Assembly: GCA_937902945.1 (NCBI GenBank) | Contig: CALEMD010000162.1 | Coordinates: forward strand, 1-6,252 | Direction of reading: 5' to 3' | DNA from: an uncultured Erysipelotrichaceae bacterium | GTDB lineage: Bacteria > Bacillota_I > Bacilli_A > Erysipelotrichales > Erysipelotrichaceae | DNA length: 6,252 nt | In this document: in pieces, positions 1-6,022 of the stretch | Layout: every line of letters begins with the position of its first letter | Position numbering within the stretch: the first letter of the stretch is position 1 | The notes under the pieces: generated by a model | What the model was told of the DNA's origin: nothing | Databases searched by the model: none | What the model saw: only the letters and a program-made list of their open reading frames with translations | Translations under genes and position numbers: made by a program

Positions 1-63
1 AGGTATTATCAGGTAAACGCTACCCGTGTTGCTTTTAAGTTGGAAATTAACGAGCCGGCATAA
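1..63 (+). CDS. possible 3' end of an unidentified upstream gene (partial)
   Basis: Frame 1 is open from the window edge to a TAA at 61-63 and would give a 20-residue C-terminus ending in ...KLEINEPA. The other two + frames stop earlier (positions 13-15 and 36-38). The codons (AAC, GCT, ACC, CGT, GTT) look like real coding sequence, and a terminator sits directly at the stop, as expected for a gene end. The stop codon would lie in the terminator loop, so the downstream stem arm is untranslated. The fragment is too short to identify; it could also be chance open frame. Confidence 0.35.
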   Translation, partial: RYYQVNATRVAFKLEINEPA

Positions 64-76
64 GAGCCGGTTTTTC
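53..76 (+). terminator. rho-independent terminator upstream of the DUF349 gene
   Basis: CCGGC at 55-59 pairs with GCCGG at 66-70 around the six-base loop ATAAGA, followed at once by TTTTT (71-75). A G-U and an A-U pair can extend the stem into the first T residues. It would end the transcript entering from the left edge and separates that unit from the promoter at about 91. Confidence 0.7.
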
Positions 77-90
77 TCTGCTTCAAGTAG

Positions 91-96
91 TATAAT
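91..96 (+). promoter_or_regulatory. -10 box of the DUF349 gene promoter
   Basis: A perfect TATAAT lies 27 bp before the ATG at 123. No good -35 hexamer is found at 16-18 bp upstream, because that region is occupied by the terminator stem and T-tract. Transcription would start near 103, giving a leader of about 20 nt that contains the ribosome site AAGGAG (110-115), 7 nt before the ATG. Confidence 0.6.
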
Positions 97-122
97 AGGG
101 ACAGTGCAGAAGGAGAATATTT

Positions 123-1280
123 ATGGATTACGATAAGAATAGAAATGAAACAGAAGAAGATCTTGATGAAGATGTCAAGACCAGGCAGGAACTGATTGAA
201 GAAGCAAAAAAGATAGATCCTGATGCCAGCTGGGATGACACAATGAAAGCAGTCTCAGATCTTCGTCGGAGATGGAAGAAGATAGAAAACTGGGGATCTG
301 CATTTGAAGAAGACATGAACGATGAATTCAACAGTGTCATGGATGCTTTGTATGCAAAGAGAAATGCTGGATATGCAGATGTGCAGAAAATCAAAAAGGA
401 ATTGATTGCCAGAGCTGAGAAGATCAATTCATCTACTGACTGGAAGAAAACCAATGAAGAGATGAATGAACTGATGAACCAATGGAAGGCTGCCGGATCT
501 GCGGGCCGGGATATGGATGACACTCTCTGGACGGATTTCAATGCTGCCAGACAGAAGTTCTATGACCGCAGAACAGAGAACAGGGCACAGATGCAGAGCG
601 GGTTCGACAACGCAAAGCAGGAAAAGGAAGCAATTATTCTCAAAGCTAAGGAACTTGAAGCAAGCGATGACTGGAAGAAGACCGGTGATGCATTCAAGGA
701 ATTGATGGAACAGTGGCGCAGTTGCGGCAATGCAGGCCGTGATAATGATGATGCTCTCTGGGAACAGTTTTCAGCAAGCCGCAAGAAGTTCAATGATGCC
801 AGACAGGCACATTTCGATGAGATGCGCAGCAAGTGGTCCGTCGTTGAAGAAGAAAAGAAGAAGATTGTGGCAGATGCAGTGAAGATTGCATCTGATAAGG
901 CATACAGCCGTGAAAATACTGCCGCTTTGAAGGAACTGGCTGGAAAGTGGAAGGCAGCCGGAGCATGCGAAAGAGAAAAAGATGAAGCGCTCTGGAAGGA
1001 ATTCCGCAAAGCCAATGATGATTACTTTGCCGGACTTCGTGCATTCAATGAGCAGAAGCATACCGAATGGCGCAACCGAATGATTGAAAACCGGAACAGA
1101 AAGATGGATCTGATTGAACGTCAGAGACGTTCAGTAGCACACATGCAGGAAGAACTGGTTGGTATACTTGCAGAAGCAGACATGGAAGAAATGAAGGAAG
1201 ATATCGAAGATAAGCAGGCCTTCATCAAGGAACTGGAAGAGCAGCTGGCTGACATGGATCAGCAGCTTCGTCAGAAGTAG
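123..1280 (+). CDS. DUF349 repeat protein with C-terminal coiled coil
   Basis: A 385-residue, highly charged, almost wholly helical protein with no signal peptide or membrane segment, so cytoplasmic. It carries about four copies of the DUF349 repeat, roughly at residues 22-80, 92-150, 168-228 and 247-306. The repeat pattern is seen as W-K-K near the start, QWK/KWK-x-x-G in the middle, then D-x-x-LW-x-x-F and a closing basic F-x-x-x-R stretch. Copies 2-4 are canonical; copy 1 is degenerate, with DEF replacing the usual LW-x-x-F. Residues about 307-385 (E/K/R/Q-rich, ending in LEEQLADMDQQL) look like a coiled coil. DUF349 is known as a domain occurring singly or in tandem in bacterial proteins, with no settled function, so none is assigned. 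The start is fixed by AAGGAG 7 nt upstream. It heads a possible unit with the HAD gene 32 bp downstream, with no terminator between. Confidence 0.9.
   Translation: MDYDKNRNETEEDLDEDVKTRQELIEEAKKIDPDASWDDTMKAVSDLRRRWKKIENWGSAFEEDMNDEFNSVMDALYAKRNAGYADVQKIKKELIARAEKINSSTDWKKTNEEMNELMNQWKAAGSAGRDMDDTLWTDFNAARQKFYDRRTENRAQMQSGFDNAKQEKEAIILKAKELEASDDWKKTGDAFKELMEQWRSCGNAGRDNDDALWEQFSASRKKFNDARQAHFDEMRSKWSVVEEEKKKIVADAVKIASDKAYSRENTAALKELAGKWKAAGACEREKDEALWKEFRKANDDYFAGLRAFNEQKHTEWRNRMIENRNRKMDLIERQRRSVAHMQEELVGILAEADMEEMKEDIEDKQAFIKELEEQLADMDQQLRQK
186..1040 (+). repeat. tandem DUF349 protein repeats (about four copies)
   Basis: Four protein-level repeats lie at about 186-362, 396-572, 624-806 and 861-1040. 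DNA similarity survives locally: GACTGGAAGAA near 438 and again near 668, each followed by a similar run, and CTCTGG before the conserved Phe codon in copies 2, 3 and 4. The copies are diverged at the DNA level, so this is old duplication within the gene and not a recent expansion. Confidence 0.6.
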
Positions 1281-1312
1281 GCACTTTTGATTAGATGTGG
1301 TAAACTTCCAGC

Positions 1313-2107
1313 ATGAATACACAGATAAAGATGATTCTTTTTGATATTGACGGAACTCTCCTGTCAAAGCAGACACAGCGTCTCAGTCCTGCCATTATTG
1401 CTGCATTTCATCATCTGCGTGGGTTGGGCATCAGGCTGTTTCTGTGCAGCGGAAGAAACGAAACAGAAATCAAAAGTCTGGGACTTGCAGATGATTTTGC
1501 ATTTGATGGCTATGTTCTGCTGAATGGCGGTCTATGCATAGTGAATAATGAAACGGTATATCAATCTGTTATTTCTAAAGATACGATTCATACACTGTTT
1601 CAGTATATGAATGACAAGCATCTGCCATTCACACTTGCTCTTCGCAGTGAACAGTATCTTTCGTCTTTGGATGAAAGGGCAGCGGAGGCTTATCGCTTCA
1701 TTCATACACCGATTCCGGAAATCAGAGATCCAATGGCATATATAGATGTGCCTATCTTTCAGCTGAATCCTTTTGTGGATGAGAATACGATGAAAGAAAT
1801 CATGGAATATGCACCTGGCTGCAAGTATACAAGCTGGTATCCATATGCCTATGATCTGATTCCTGAAAACAGCGGCAAAGCAGCAGGAATACTGAAACTG
1901 TCTGAATTGCTGGATATACCTGTTGCGGATATGATGGCATTTGGCGATGATGAGAATGATATCGGCATGATGGATACAGTTGCCTATCCAATTGCAATGG
2001 ACAATTCCAATCCGATTGTATTTGAACATGCGATATATAGATGCGGCAACGTCGATAATGATGGGATTCTCGATGGACTGAAACAGTATCATCTTCTCGA
2101 TGACTGA
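1313..2107 (+). CDS. Cof-type HAD-IIB sugar-phosphate phosphatase family protein
   Basis: A 264-residue cytoplasmic protein of normal length for the Cof/YidA-like branch of the HAD superfamily. All four HAD motifs are visible. Motif I is FDIDGTLL, with nucleophile D11 and acid D13. Motif II is CSGR, with S46. The motif III lysine is K189 in NSGKA. Motif IV is FGDDENDIGMM, with acidic residues D212, D213 and D216. The long insertion between motifs II and III (about residues 70-185) is the C2-type cap that sets substrate choice. Such enzymes are Mg-dependent phosphatases of sugar phosphates, nucleotides or cofactors such as FMN and PLP; the actual substrate cannot be told from sequence. The ATG at 1313 has no recognisable Shine-Dalgarno. 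A second ATG at 1331 (M7, just before ILFDIDGT) is possible but also lacks one. The PPC-domain gene follows after 12 bp. Confidence 0.92.
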   Translation: MNTQIKMILFDIDGTLLSKQTQRLSPAIIAAFHHLRGLGIRLFLCSGRNETEIKSLGLADDFAFDGYVLLNGGLCIVNNETVYQSVISKDTIHTLFQYMNDKHLPFTLALRSEQYLSSLDERAAEAYRFIHTPIPEIRDPMAYIDVPIFQLNPFVDENTMKEIMEYAPGCKYTSWYPYAYDLIPENSGKAAGILKLSELLDIPVADMMAFGDDENDIGMMDTVAYPIAMDNSNPIVFEHAIYRCGNVDNDGILDGLKQYHLLDD

Positions 2108-2110
2108 ATA

Positions 2111-2115
2111 GGAGG
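2111..2115 (+). promoter_or_regulatory. ribosome binding site of the PPC-domain gene
   Basis: GGAGG sits 4 nt before the ATG at 2120 and within the 12-bp gap after the HAD stop. A strong site with an intact start shows that the first half of the broken gene would still be translated. Confidence 0.75.
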
Positions 2116-2119
2116 ATAT

Positions 2120-2522
2120 ATGGAATACAGACGTTTCAAGGACAAGATACTTGTAAGAATGGATCCAAAGGATGAAATACTGCATGCAGTCATGCAGATA
2201 GCAGAAAAAGAAAAGATCGAACTTGCTGAATGTTCAGCATTGGGAGCAGTCAATGATTTTACGGTTGGACTATCTTTCCAACCATTATGCATTTCCGGCT
2301 GAGATTGTATCACTTTGGGGAACTGTTTCAAAGAAGGACGGAAAACCATATCTTCATATTCATATGAGTGCTGCCGATGGTTCTGGAAAGGTATACGGAG
2401 GCCATCTGAATGAAGCATATATCAGTGTGACATGCGAAATGGTCATTACCCTGATTGATGGTCATGCTGATCATCGCTTAAGCGAAGAGACAGGCTTGAA
2501 TATACTTGATTTTGAAAGATGA
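2120..2522 (+). pseudogene. PPC/DUF296 (plants-and-prokaryotes-conserved) domain protein, frameshifted
   Basis: The N-terminal half (from ATG 2120) reads as a normal PPC domain up to GAVNDFTVG, then runs through a nonsense tail to a TGA at 2300-2302. The C-terminal half continues in the next frame from TAT at 2271 (YLSNHYAF, then AEIVSLWGTV, HIHMSAAD, the family signature GGHLNEA, and SVTCEMVI) to the TGA at 2520-2522. In typical family members about eight residues (of the kind LFD..TK.) lie between TVG and the aromatic YxSNH segment. Here a single base (C2270) lies between the GGA and TAT codons, so a deletion of about 23 bp fits both the missing residues and the frame change. The intact family consists of small, usually trimeric proteins of about 135-145 residues; in plants the domain occurs in AT-hook DNA-binding proteins, while the bacterial role is unclear. 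The damaged product would be a 60-residue truncated fragment. It is likely cotranscribed with the HAD gene. Confidence 0.85.
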
Positions 2523-2525
2523 TCA
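2520..2525. other. shared palindromic stop TGATCA of two convergent genes
   Basis: TGATCA contains the TGA of the + strand PPC remnant (2520-2522) and, read on the other strand, the TGA of the LTA-synthase-like gene (2525-2523). There is no intergenic base and no hairpin terminator on either side, so the convergent transcripts must end inside each other's genes. Confidence 0.85.
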
Positions 2526-4487
2526 GTTTCTGTAGGCAAAATAATCTGTCCCATAGATCATTGAACTGATCTTGAACATATTCTGCACCTTGGCATTTGT
2601 ATCAGCAATATAGGTTTCATCTGTTTCATATCCTTCTGCTGGTTCAAATGTTTCTGTATCGGCATAATAGATGCCGTGTTCACTGACCCAGTCGCCATTG
2701 GTAAAGATGGCGATTTTTTCTTCTCCTCCAAAGTAATCAGTGCCAACGTAATAGCGGGGATCATAATCAAGGTCAAACATATTTGCTAATGTTGGCAGCA
2801 TATCAAAGGTGCTGTTCACCTCAGTAAATGTCTCTGCATCAATTTCAGAATTGTATATGAAGAACGGAGTGACATCTTCATTGAGTCCTAGCGAGCGGTC
2901 AAATTGAGTCGTGTATTCAACAAGTTGCGAAATGCTTGTTTTCAGCGGGTGGTGATCCGCAAACATGCAGATGACAGTATCTTCCAGTTCGCCGCTTTTC
3001 TCCAGCTCATCCAGCAGATATTCCATGGCTTTGTCAAGTTCCATGGCCTTTGAAAGATAACGTTTGATATTGAGTGGATAATCAGGATGAACCGCATTGA
3101 CTTCATCTAGGTACTTGTCTCCTAGAGTGCTTGATTCATCATATGGGAAGTGCGTACTGGAAGTAATGATAAAGGCGAAGAAAGGCTCTTCAGATGAGAA
3201 GTGGGGAATCGCTTCTTTCATCAGGTCCACATCACTTTGCCAGCCCTGGATAATATCAAAGCTCATATCATCAATATTATAGTAATTGTCACAGCCGGAA
3301 TTGCTGTACAGAACACGTCTGTCATAATACTGATCTTCCCAGTTGTGATAGGCAGAAGTACTGTATCCGCTGTTCTTGAACAGCTGATAGATGGATTCAC
3401 TGTAGGTGTTGTTTTCATACTGATTCGGAGTGCATACATCGGATTCCGGAACCAGTGACATCAGCCCTATGAATTCAGATTCGCCGGTTGTGCAGCTGTA
3501 TTTCGGAGTGTAGTGATCCGTGAAGTTCCATCCTTCCTGCTGCATCATGTACAGAGTAGGTGTCAGTTCAGGGTCGATGGCAATATAGTCAAAAGCTTCA
3601 ACAAGTATATAGATGAGATTCTTGCCGGCAAATACACCGGTCATTTCGTTCTTCTGACTGATGGAGCGGTTCATCAGATAGGAATCGATGGTCTGTATGG
3701 TTTCGTTCGTTTCCGCTTCAGCCAGTTTTTTCCATTCTGTATCATCTATGATGCGGGGTGTCAGACCATCTTCATCAATCGCTTCTTCAGAAGCACTTGG
3801 TGCGGCAGTGGATGCAGACGCAGTACTCTCTGCACTCAGTGTGCTTTCACTGCTTGAATCGGCAAAGATATCACGCAATAGATATCTGCCTGTACCGAAT
3901 TCACGGATGCTTTTCTCTATGAATTTTGGATAGGCATATAAGGAAATCAGAGATGCTGACATGGAATTGACGACTGCGACATTCAGACATACAGCGCATA
4001 TAATGACAGCAGAAAACAGTTTCCAGTGACCTGCATCAGCAGTCATTGGGGTGTGTCTGAGGCAGTATCTATGATAAACACTGCCGGCAATCGGTGCGAT
4101 TAGAAGCAGAAAGTACTGCGGCTTGAGATAGCTGAGAAAGTCAATGACCGAATCAAGAATTCTGCCAGCTCCGTCACCCGCCGCATGAATTGATGTATAG
4201 TTGCCAAGGTAATCATGGAAGCCGCATTGAATCAGACTGTATATAGATATTGTATAGAGAATGACACTGACAATCCGGAAGGCGGTTTGGCGCTTGCAAA
4301 CAAGTGCTGCAGATGATCCGATCAAGGATGCAGCAAGACAGAACAGAATGATTCTGAAGAAAGTCAGATCGAGAACCGTCTGCCCATGAAGAAGGCGGAA
4401 GACAGCTTCTATATAAATCAGCCCGATCAGCAGCTCCAGGAAACACTGCAGGAAGATTTTTTTCTTGTTTTCAATATCACTTATCAT
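2523..4487 (-). CDS. LTA synthase family membrane sulfatase (phosphoglycerol transferase-like)
   Basis: A 654-residue protein with five predicted N-terminal membrane helices (about residues 11-33, 42-64, 70-88, 121-138, 157-178). A Ser/Thr/Ala/Glu-rich linker (about 211-235) and an extracytoplasmic sulfatase-fold domain (about 287-590) follow. This is the layout and length of the LtaS family, which transfers glycerol phosphate from phosphatidylglycerol to build lipoteichoic acid. Residues matching the S. aureus LtaS site are visible: metal ligand E297 (LVEAF), nucleophile T334 (TTGESEF), H446 (STHFPY) and the D511-H512 metal pair (FADHHP). W383 and R390 may match the substrate-binding W/R segment. 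A C-terminal region after about 590 (tryptophan/tyrosine-rich, GTDYF at the end) is typical of the Bacillota paralogues. The start has GAGG 7 nt upstream. It is a single-gene unit, divergent from the peptidase-inhibitor gene. Whether it is the main synthase, a primase or another phospho-headgroup transferase cannot be decided from sequence, so no symbol is given. Confidence 0.9.
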   Translation of the reverse strand: MISDIENKKKIFLQCFLELLIGLIYIEAVFRLLHGQTVLDLTFFRIILFCLAASLIGSSAALVCKRQTAFRIVSVILYTISIYSLIQCGFHDYLGNYTSIHAAGDGAGRILDSVIDFLSYLKPQYFLLLIAPIAGSVYHRYCLRHTPMTADAGHWKLFSAVIICAVCLNVAVVNSMSASLISLYAYPKFIEKSIREFGTGRYLLRDIFADSSSESTLSAESTASASTAAPSASEEAIDEDGLTPRIIDDTEWKKLAEAETNETIQTIDSYLMNRSISQKNEMTGVFAGKNLIYILVEAFDYIAIDPELTPTLYMMQQEGWNFTDHYTPKYSCTTGESEFIGLMSLVPESDVCTPNQYENNTYSESIYQLFKNSGYSTSAYHNWEDQYYDRRVLYSNSGCDNYYNIDDMSFDIIQGWQSDVDLMKEAIPHFSSEEPFFAFIITSSTHFPYDESSTLGDKYLDEVNAVHPDYPLNIKRYLSKAMELDKAMEYLLDELEKSGELEDTVICMFADHHPLKTSISQLVEYTTQFDRSLGLNEDVTPFFIYNSEIDAETFTEVNSTFDMLPTLANMFDLDYDPRYYVGTDYFGGEEKIAIFTNGDWVSEHGIYYADTETFEPAEGYETDETYIADTNAKVQNMFKISSMIYGTDYFAYRN

Positions 4488-4494
4488 AATAATT

Positions 4495-4498
4495 CCTC
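4495..4498 (-). promoter_or_regulatory. ribosome binding site of the LTA-synthase-like gene
   Basis: On the minus strand GAGG (complement of CCTC) stands 7 nt before the ATG at 4487-4485, which supports this start over any downstream Met. Confidence 0.6.
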
Positions 4499-4510
4499 AT
4501 AAACAGTCCT

Positions 4511-4519
4511 ATATTAGCA
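4511..4519 (-). promoter_or_regulatory. extended -10 promoter of the LTA-synthase-like gene
   Basis: The minus strand reads TGCTAATAT: a TG-N extended element followed by TAATAT (4516-4511). Transcription would begin near 4504, with a short leader before the ATG at 4487. No convincing -35 hexamer is seen at 16-18 bp, which is common for extended -10 promoters. Confidence 0.45.
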
Positions 4520-4541
4520 CAAACTGGATCAGGCGGATGAA

Positions 4542-4558
4542 TTGTGTGCAGTTCACAA
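4542..4558. promoter_or_regulatory. operator-like inverted repeat, Rex-like
   Basis: TTGTG (4542-4546) and CACAA (4554-4558) form an inverted repeat with a 7-bp spacer. The right half, TTCACAA, matches the Rex redox-repressor half site exactly, but the whole site is 17 bp where the Rex consensus TTGTGAA-N4-TTCACAA is 18 and the left half is only partial. It overlaps the -35 of the rightward promoter and lies upstream of the leftward one, where a repressor could act. Chance is possible. Confidence 0.3.
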
Positions 4559-4580
4559 GAAACCCTCTCTCAGGTAGAAT
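4552..4580 (+). promoter_or_regulatory. promoter of the chagasin-like inhibitor gene
   Basis: TTCACA (4552-4557) and TAGAAT (4575-4580) are separated by exactly 17 bp, a good vegetative sigma-factor match (4 of 6 and 5 of 6). Transcription would start near 4587, about 40 nt before the ATG at 4627. Confidence 0.6.
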
Positions 4581-4626
4581 GGATATATATGACAGCATCT
4601 GTACTATGATGCCGCAAGAGGATTGT

Positions 4627-5019
4627 ATGAAAAGAAAACAGATTATTCTGATTTGCACAGCAGTCTGCATCATCATCGGCATAGCCGCAGTCATTTTTCA
4701 AAAGAAAGCAGATACGTATGAAATCACATTGTCAGAGAATGCGACAACCGGCTATATGTGGAGCTATACCATGTCAGAAGAGGGTATTGTCGAAGAAACC
4801 TCAGCTGAATACACAAGCAGGGATAAAGAGGGTCTTGTAGGTGCAGCAAGCGATAAGACTTGGACTTTCAAGGCGCTGAAGCCTGGAAACGTGACATTGA
4901 CTTTCTCTTATGCCCGCAGCTGGGAAAAGGAAGCCATTTCTACGGCAGTCTATCAGTTGAAAGTGACTGATGGTCTTCAGATTGAAGAAGTCTCTGTGAC
5001 ATCTGATAATAATGAATGA
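4627..5019 (+). CDS. chagasin-type (I42) cysteine-peptidase inhibitor, membrane-anchored or secreted
   Basis: A 130-residue protein from the ATG at 4627, chosen because AAGAGG lies 5 nt upstream and the product then starts with a classic MKRKQ plus hydrophobic helix (residues about 6-24). Earlier in-frame ATGs (4465, 4606, 4609) would put extra residues before that helix, and 4465 lies inside the opposing gene. Three inhibitor loops of the chagasin fold are recognisable: NATTGYMW (38-45, family NPTTGY-W), GLVG (69-72, family GxxG) and RSWE (97-100, family RPW, with Ser in place of Pro). The fold is an immunoglobulin-like beta barrel that wedges into papain-family (C1) active sites. No clear lipobox follows the helix, so it is probably a signal anchor or is cleaved by signal peptidase I. 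An acidic tail (about 117-130) follows the domain. The target protease is unknown; none is encoded in this window. Confidence 0.82.
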   Translation: MKRKQIILICTAVCIIIGIAAVIFQKKADTYEITLSENATTGYMWSYTMSEEGIVEETSAEYTSRDKEGLVGAASDKTWTFKALKPGNVTLTFSYARSWEKEAISTAVYQLKVTDGLQIEEVSVTSDNNE

Positions 5020-5050
5020 GCAGCTGTTTCGGGCATAACGCAGTTTCCGA

Positions 5051-5056
5051 TATAAT
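5051..5056 (+). promoter_or_regulatory. -10 box of the lactonase-gnd promoter
   Basis: A perfect TATAAT stands in the 69-bp gap before the lactonase ATG at 5089. The hexamer 17 bp upstream (5028-5033, TTCGGG) is a poor -35. No terminator is visible after the inhibitor gene, so read-through from 4552-4580 may also contribute. Confidence 0.5.
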
Positions 5057-5076
5057 CGATAGAATGCAATCGTAAC

Positions 5077-5081
5077 GGAGG
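5077..5081 (+). promoter_or_regulatory. ribosome binding site that fixes the lactonase start
   Basis: GGAGG is 7 nt before ATG 5089 but only 1 nt before the in-frame GTG at 5083. The ATG is therefore the real start, giving 310 residues beginning MKKIGYAGTY. Confidence 0.75.
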
Positions 5082-5088
5082 CGTGCGA

Positions 5089-6021
5089 ATGAAGAAAATC
5101 GGCTATGCAGGAACATATACAGAATCAGAAAGCAAAGGAGTCTACAGTTTTGAGCTGGAAGATGGAGTTTTAAGCAATCCAAAACTATTCGCAGAAATAT
5201 GCAATCCAAAGTATCTGTGTGTAGATCATGGCAGAATCTATACACTGGCCGATTATGCAGGGAGCAGCGGAGTTACTGTTCTTGATTCAAAGGGAAAAGA
5301 GATCAGTTCTCTGTATTATGAGAATAAAACATCCTGCTTTATAGCAGTAAAAGATCATATGATCTACACAGCCAATTATCATGAAGGGACAGTCAGCCAG
5401 CTGTGCATGGACAATGGTCAGCTGCAGCTTGTCAGCCGAACATGCATACGGAACAAGGCTGGAGCTCATCAGATTCTTTTCTGGAAAGATCTGATGCTTG
5501 TGCCATGTCTGTTCCTGGATCGGATTGTGATTCTGAACATGCAGGGCATCATTGTGTCAGAACTTGTATTTCCAGAAGGAACAGGTCCAAGACACGGTGT
5601 GATCACGAAGGATCAGAAAACGCTGTATCTAGTCAGCGAACTCAGCAATGAACTGTTTACCATTGATTTAGAAAGCATGAAGATCATAAGGCAGATATCC
5701 ATACTTGCGGATGGACTGACACATGTAAAGGATACGGCAGCAATCAGAATGTCTTCAGATGAGCAGTATCTGTATATATCCACAAGAACCCAGGATGTCA
5801 TCTCAACTGTACGGATACATCCGCAGACGGAACTGATAGACACTGTATCGGGCGGCGGTCAGCACCCGCGGGATATTCTCTTGGCGGAGCCATATCTGCT
5901 TGTGGGCAATCGCTTTACTGATAATCTATTAAGCATGACGTTGAAAGACGGAGTACCGGCAGAAGTGAAAAGCAGTATCCGCATTCCGGAAATTGTATCA
6001 ATTGCAATGGAGGACGAATAA
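5089..6021 (+). CDS. pgl: lactonase-family beta-propeller protein, probable 6-phosphogluconolactonase
   Basis: A 310-residue cytoplasmic protein of the seven-bladed propeller lactonase family (the E. coli YbhE/Pgl type, unrelated to the NagB-like DevB type). It hydrolyses 6-phosphogluconolactone to 6-phosphogluconate, the second step of the oxidative pentose phosphate pathway. Family signatures are the opening YAGTYT (residues 6-11), GAHQI (125-129), GTGPRHG (164-170), SELSNEL (183-189), AAIRMSSDEQYLYISTR (217-233) and GGGQHPRDI (255-263). Length is slightly under the common 330-345, with the loops between blades shortened. The role is strongly supported by 6-phosphogluconate dehydrogenase beginning 1 nt after its stop. 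Without that neighbour the family call alone would not fix the substrate, since relatives act on other lactones or are uncharacterised. Confidence 0.85.
   Translation: MKKIGYAGTYTESESKGVYSFELEDGVLSNPKLFAEICNPKYLCVDHGRIYTLADYAGSSGVTVLDSKGKEISSLYYENKTSCFIAVKDHMIYTANYHEGTVSQLCMDNGQLQLVSRTCIRNKAGAHQILFWKDLMLVPCLFLDRIVILNMQGIIVSELVFPEGTGPRHGVITKDQKTLYLVSELSNELFTIDLESMKIIRQISILADGLTHVKDTAAIRMSSDEQYLYISTRTQDVISTVRIHPQTELIDTVSGGGQHPRDILLAEPYLLVGNRFTDNLLSMTLKDGVPAEVKSSIRIPEIVSIAMEDE
6009..6013 (+). promoter_or_regulatory. ribosome binding site of the 6-phosphogluconate dehydrogenase gene
   Basis: GGAGG lies inside the last codons of the lactonase gene, 9 nt before the ATG at 6023. With only one base between stop and start, the two genes are probably translationally coupled. 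Confidence 0.7.
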
Positions 6022-6022
6022 G

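Noticed and set aside
128..1061. Several minus-strand open frames (up to about 150 codons) opposite the DUF349 gene
   Set aside because: They mirror a codon-biased, repeat-rich gene, are Ser/Leu/Phe-rich with no recognisable domain, overlap each other, and the + strand protein has clear family repeats.
1532..2185. 217-codon minus-strand open frame opposite the HAD gene
   Set aside because: It is a His/Ile/Arg/Cys-rich translation typical of a shadow frame, and the opposite strand holds all four HAD motifs.
2223..2522. The second PPC fragment as an independent gene starting at TTG 2223
   Set aside because: Its first residues (before YLSNH) do not match the family; the matching N-terminus is in the other frame, so it is the 3' half of one broken gene.
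3097..3933. Plus-strand open frames of 61-114 codons inside the LTA-synthase-like gene
   Set aside because: The minus-strand frame encodes a conserved enzyme with all catalytic residues; the opposite frames have no domain or convincing ribosome site.
4465..4626. 54-codon N-terminal extension of the chagasin-like protein from ATG 4465
   Set aside because: It would start inside the divergent gene, upstream of the predicted promoter, and bury the signal helix; ATG 4627 has a proper ribosome site.
5083..5088. GTG at 5083 as the lactonase start
   Set aside because: It lies only 1 nt after GGAGG; ATG 5089 has correct 7-nt spacing.
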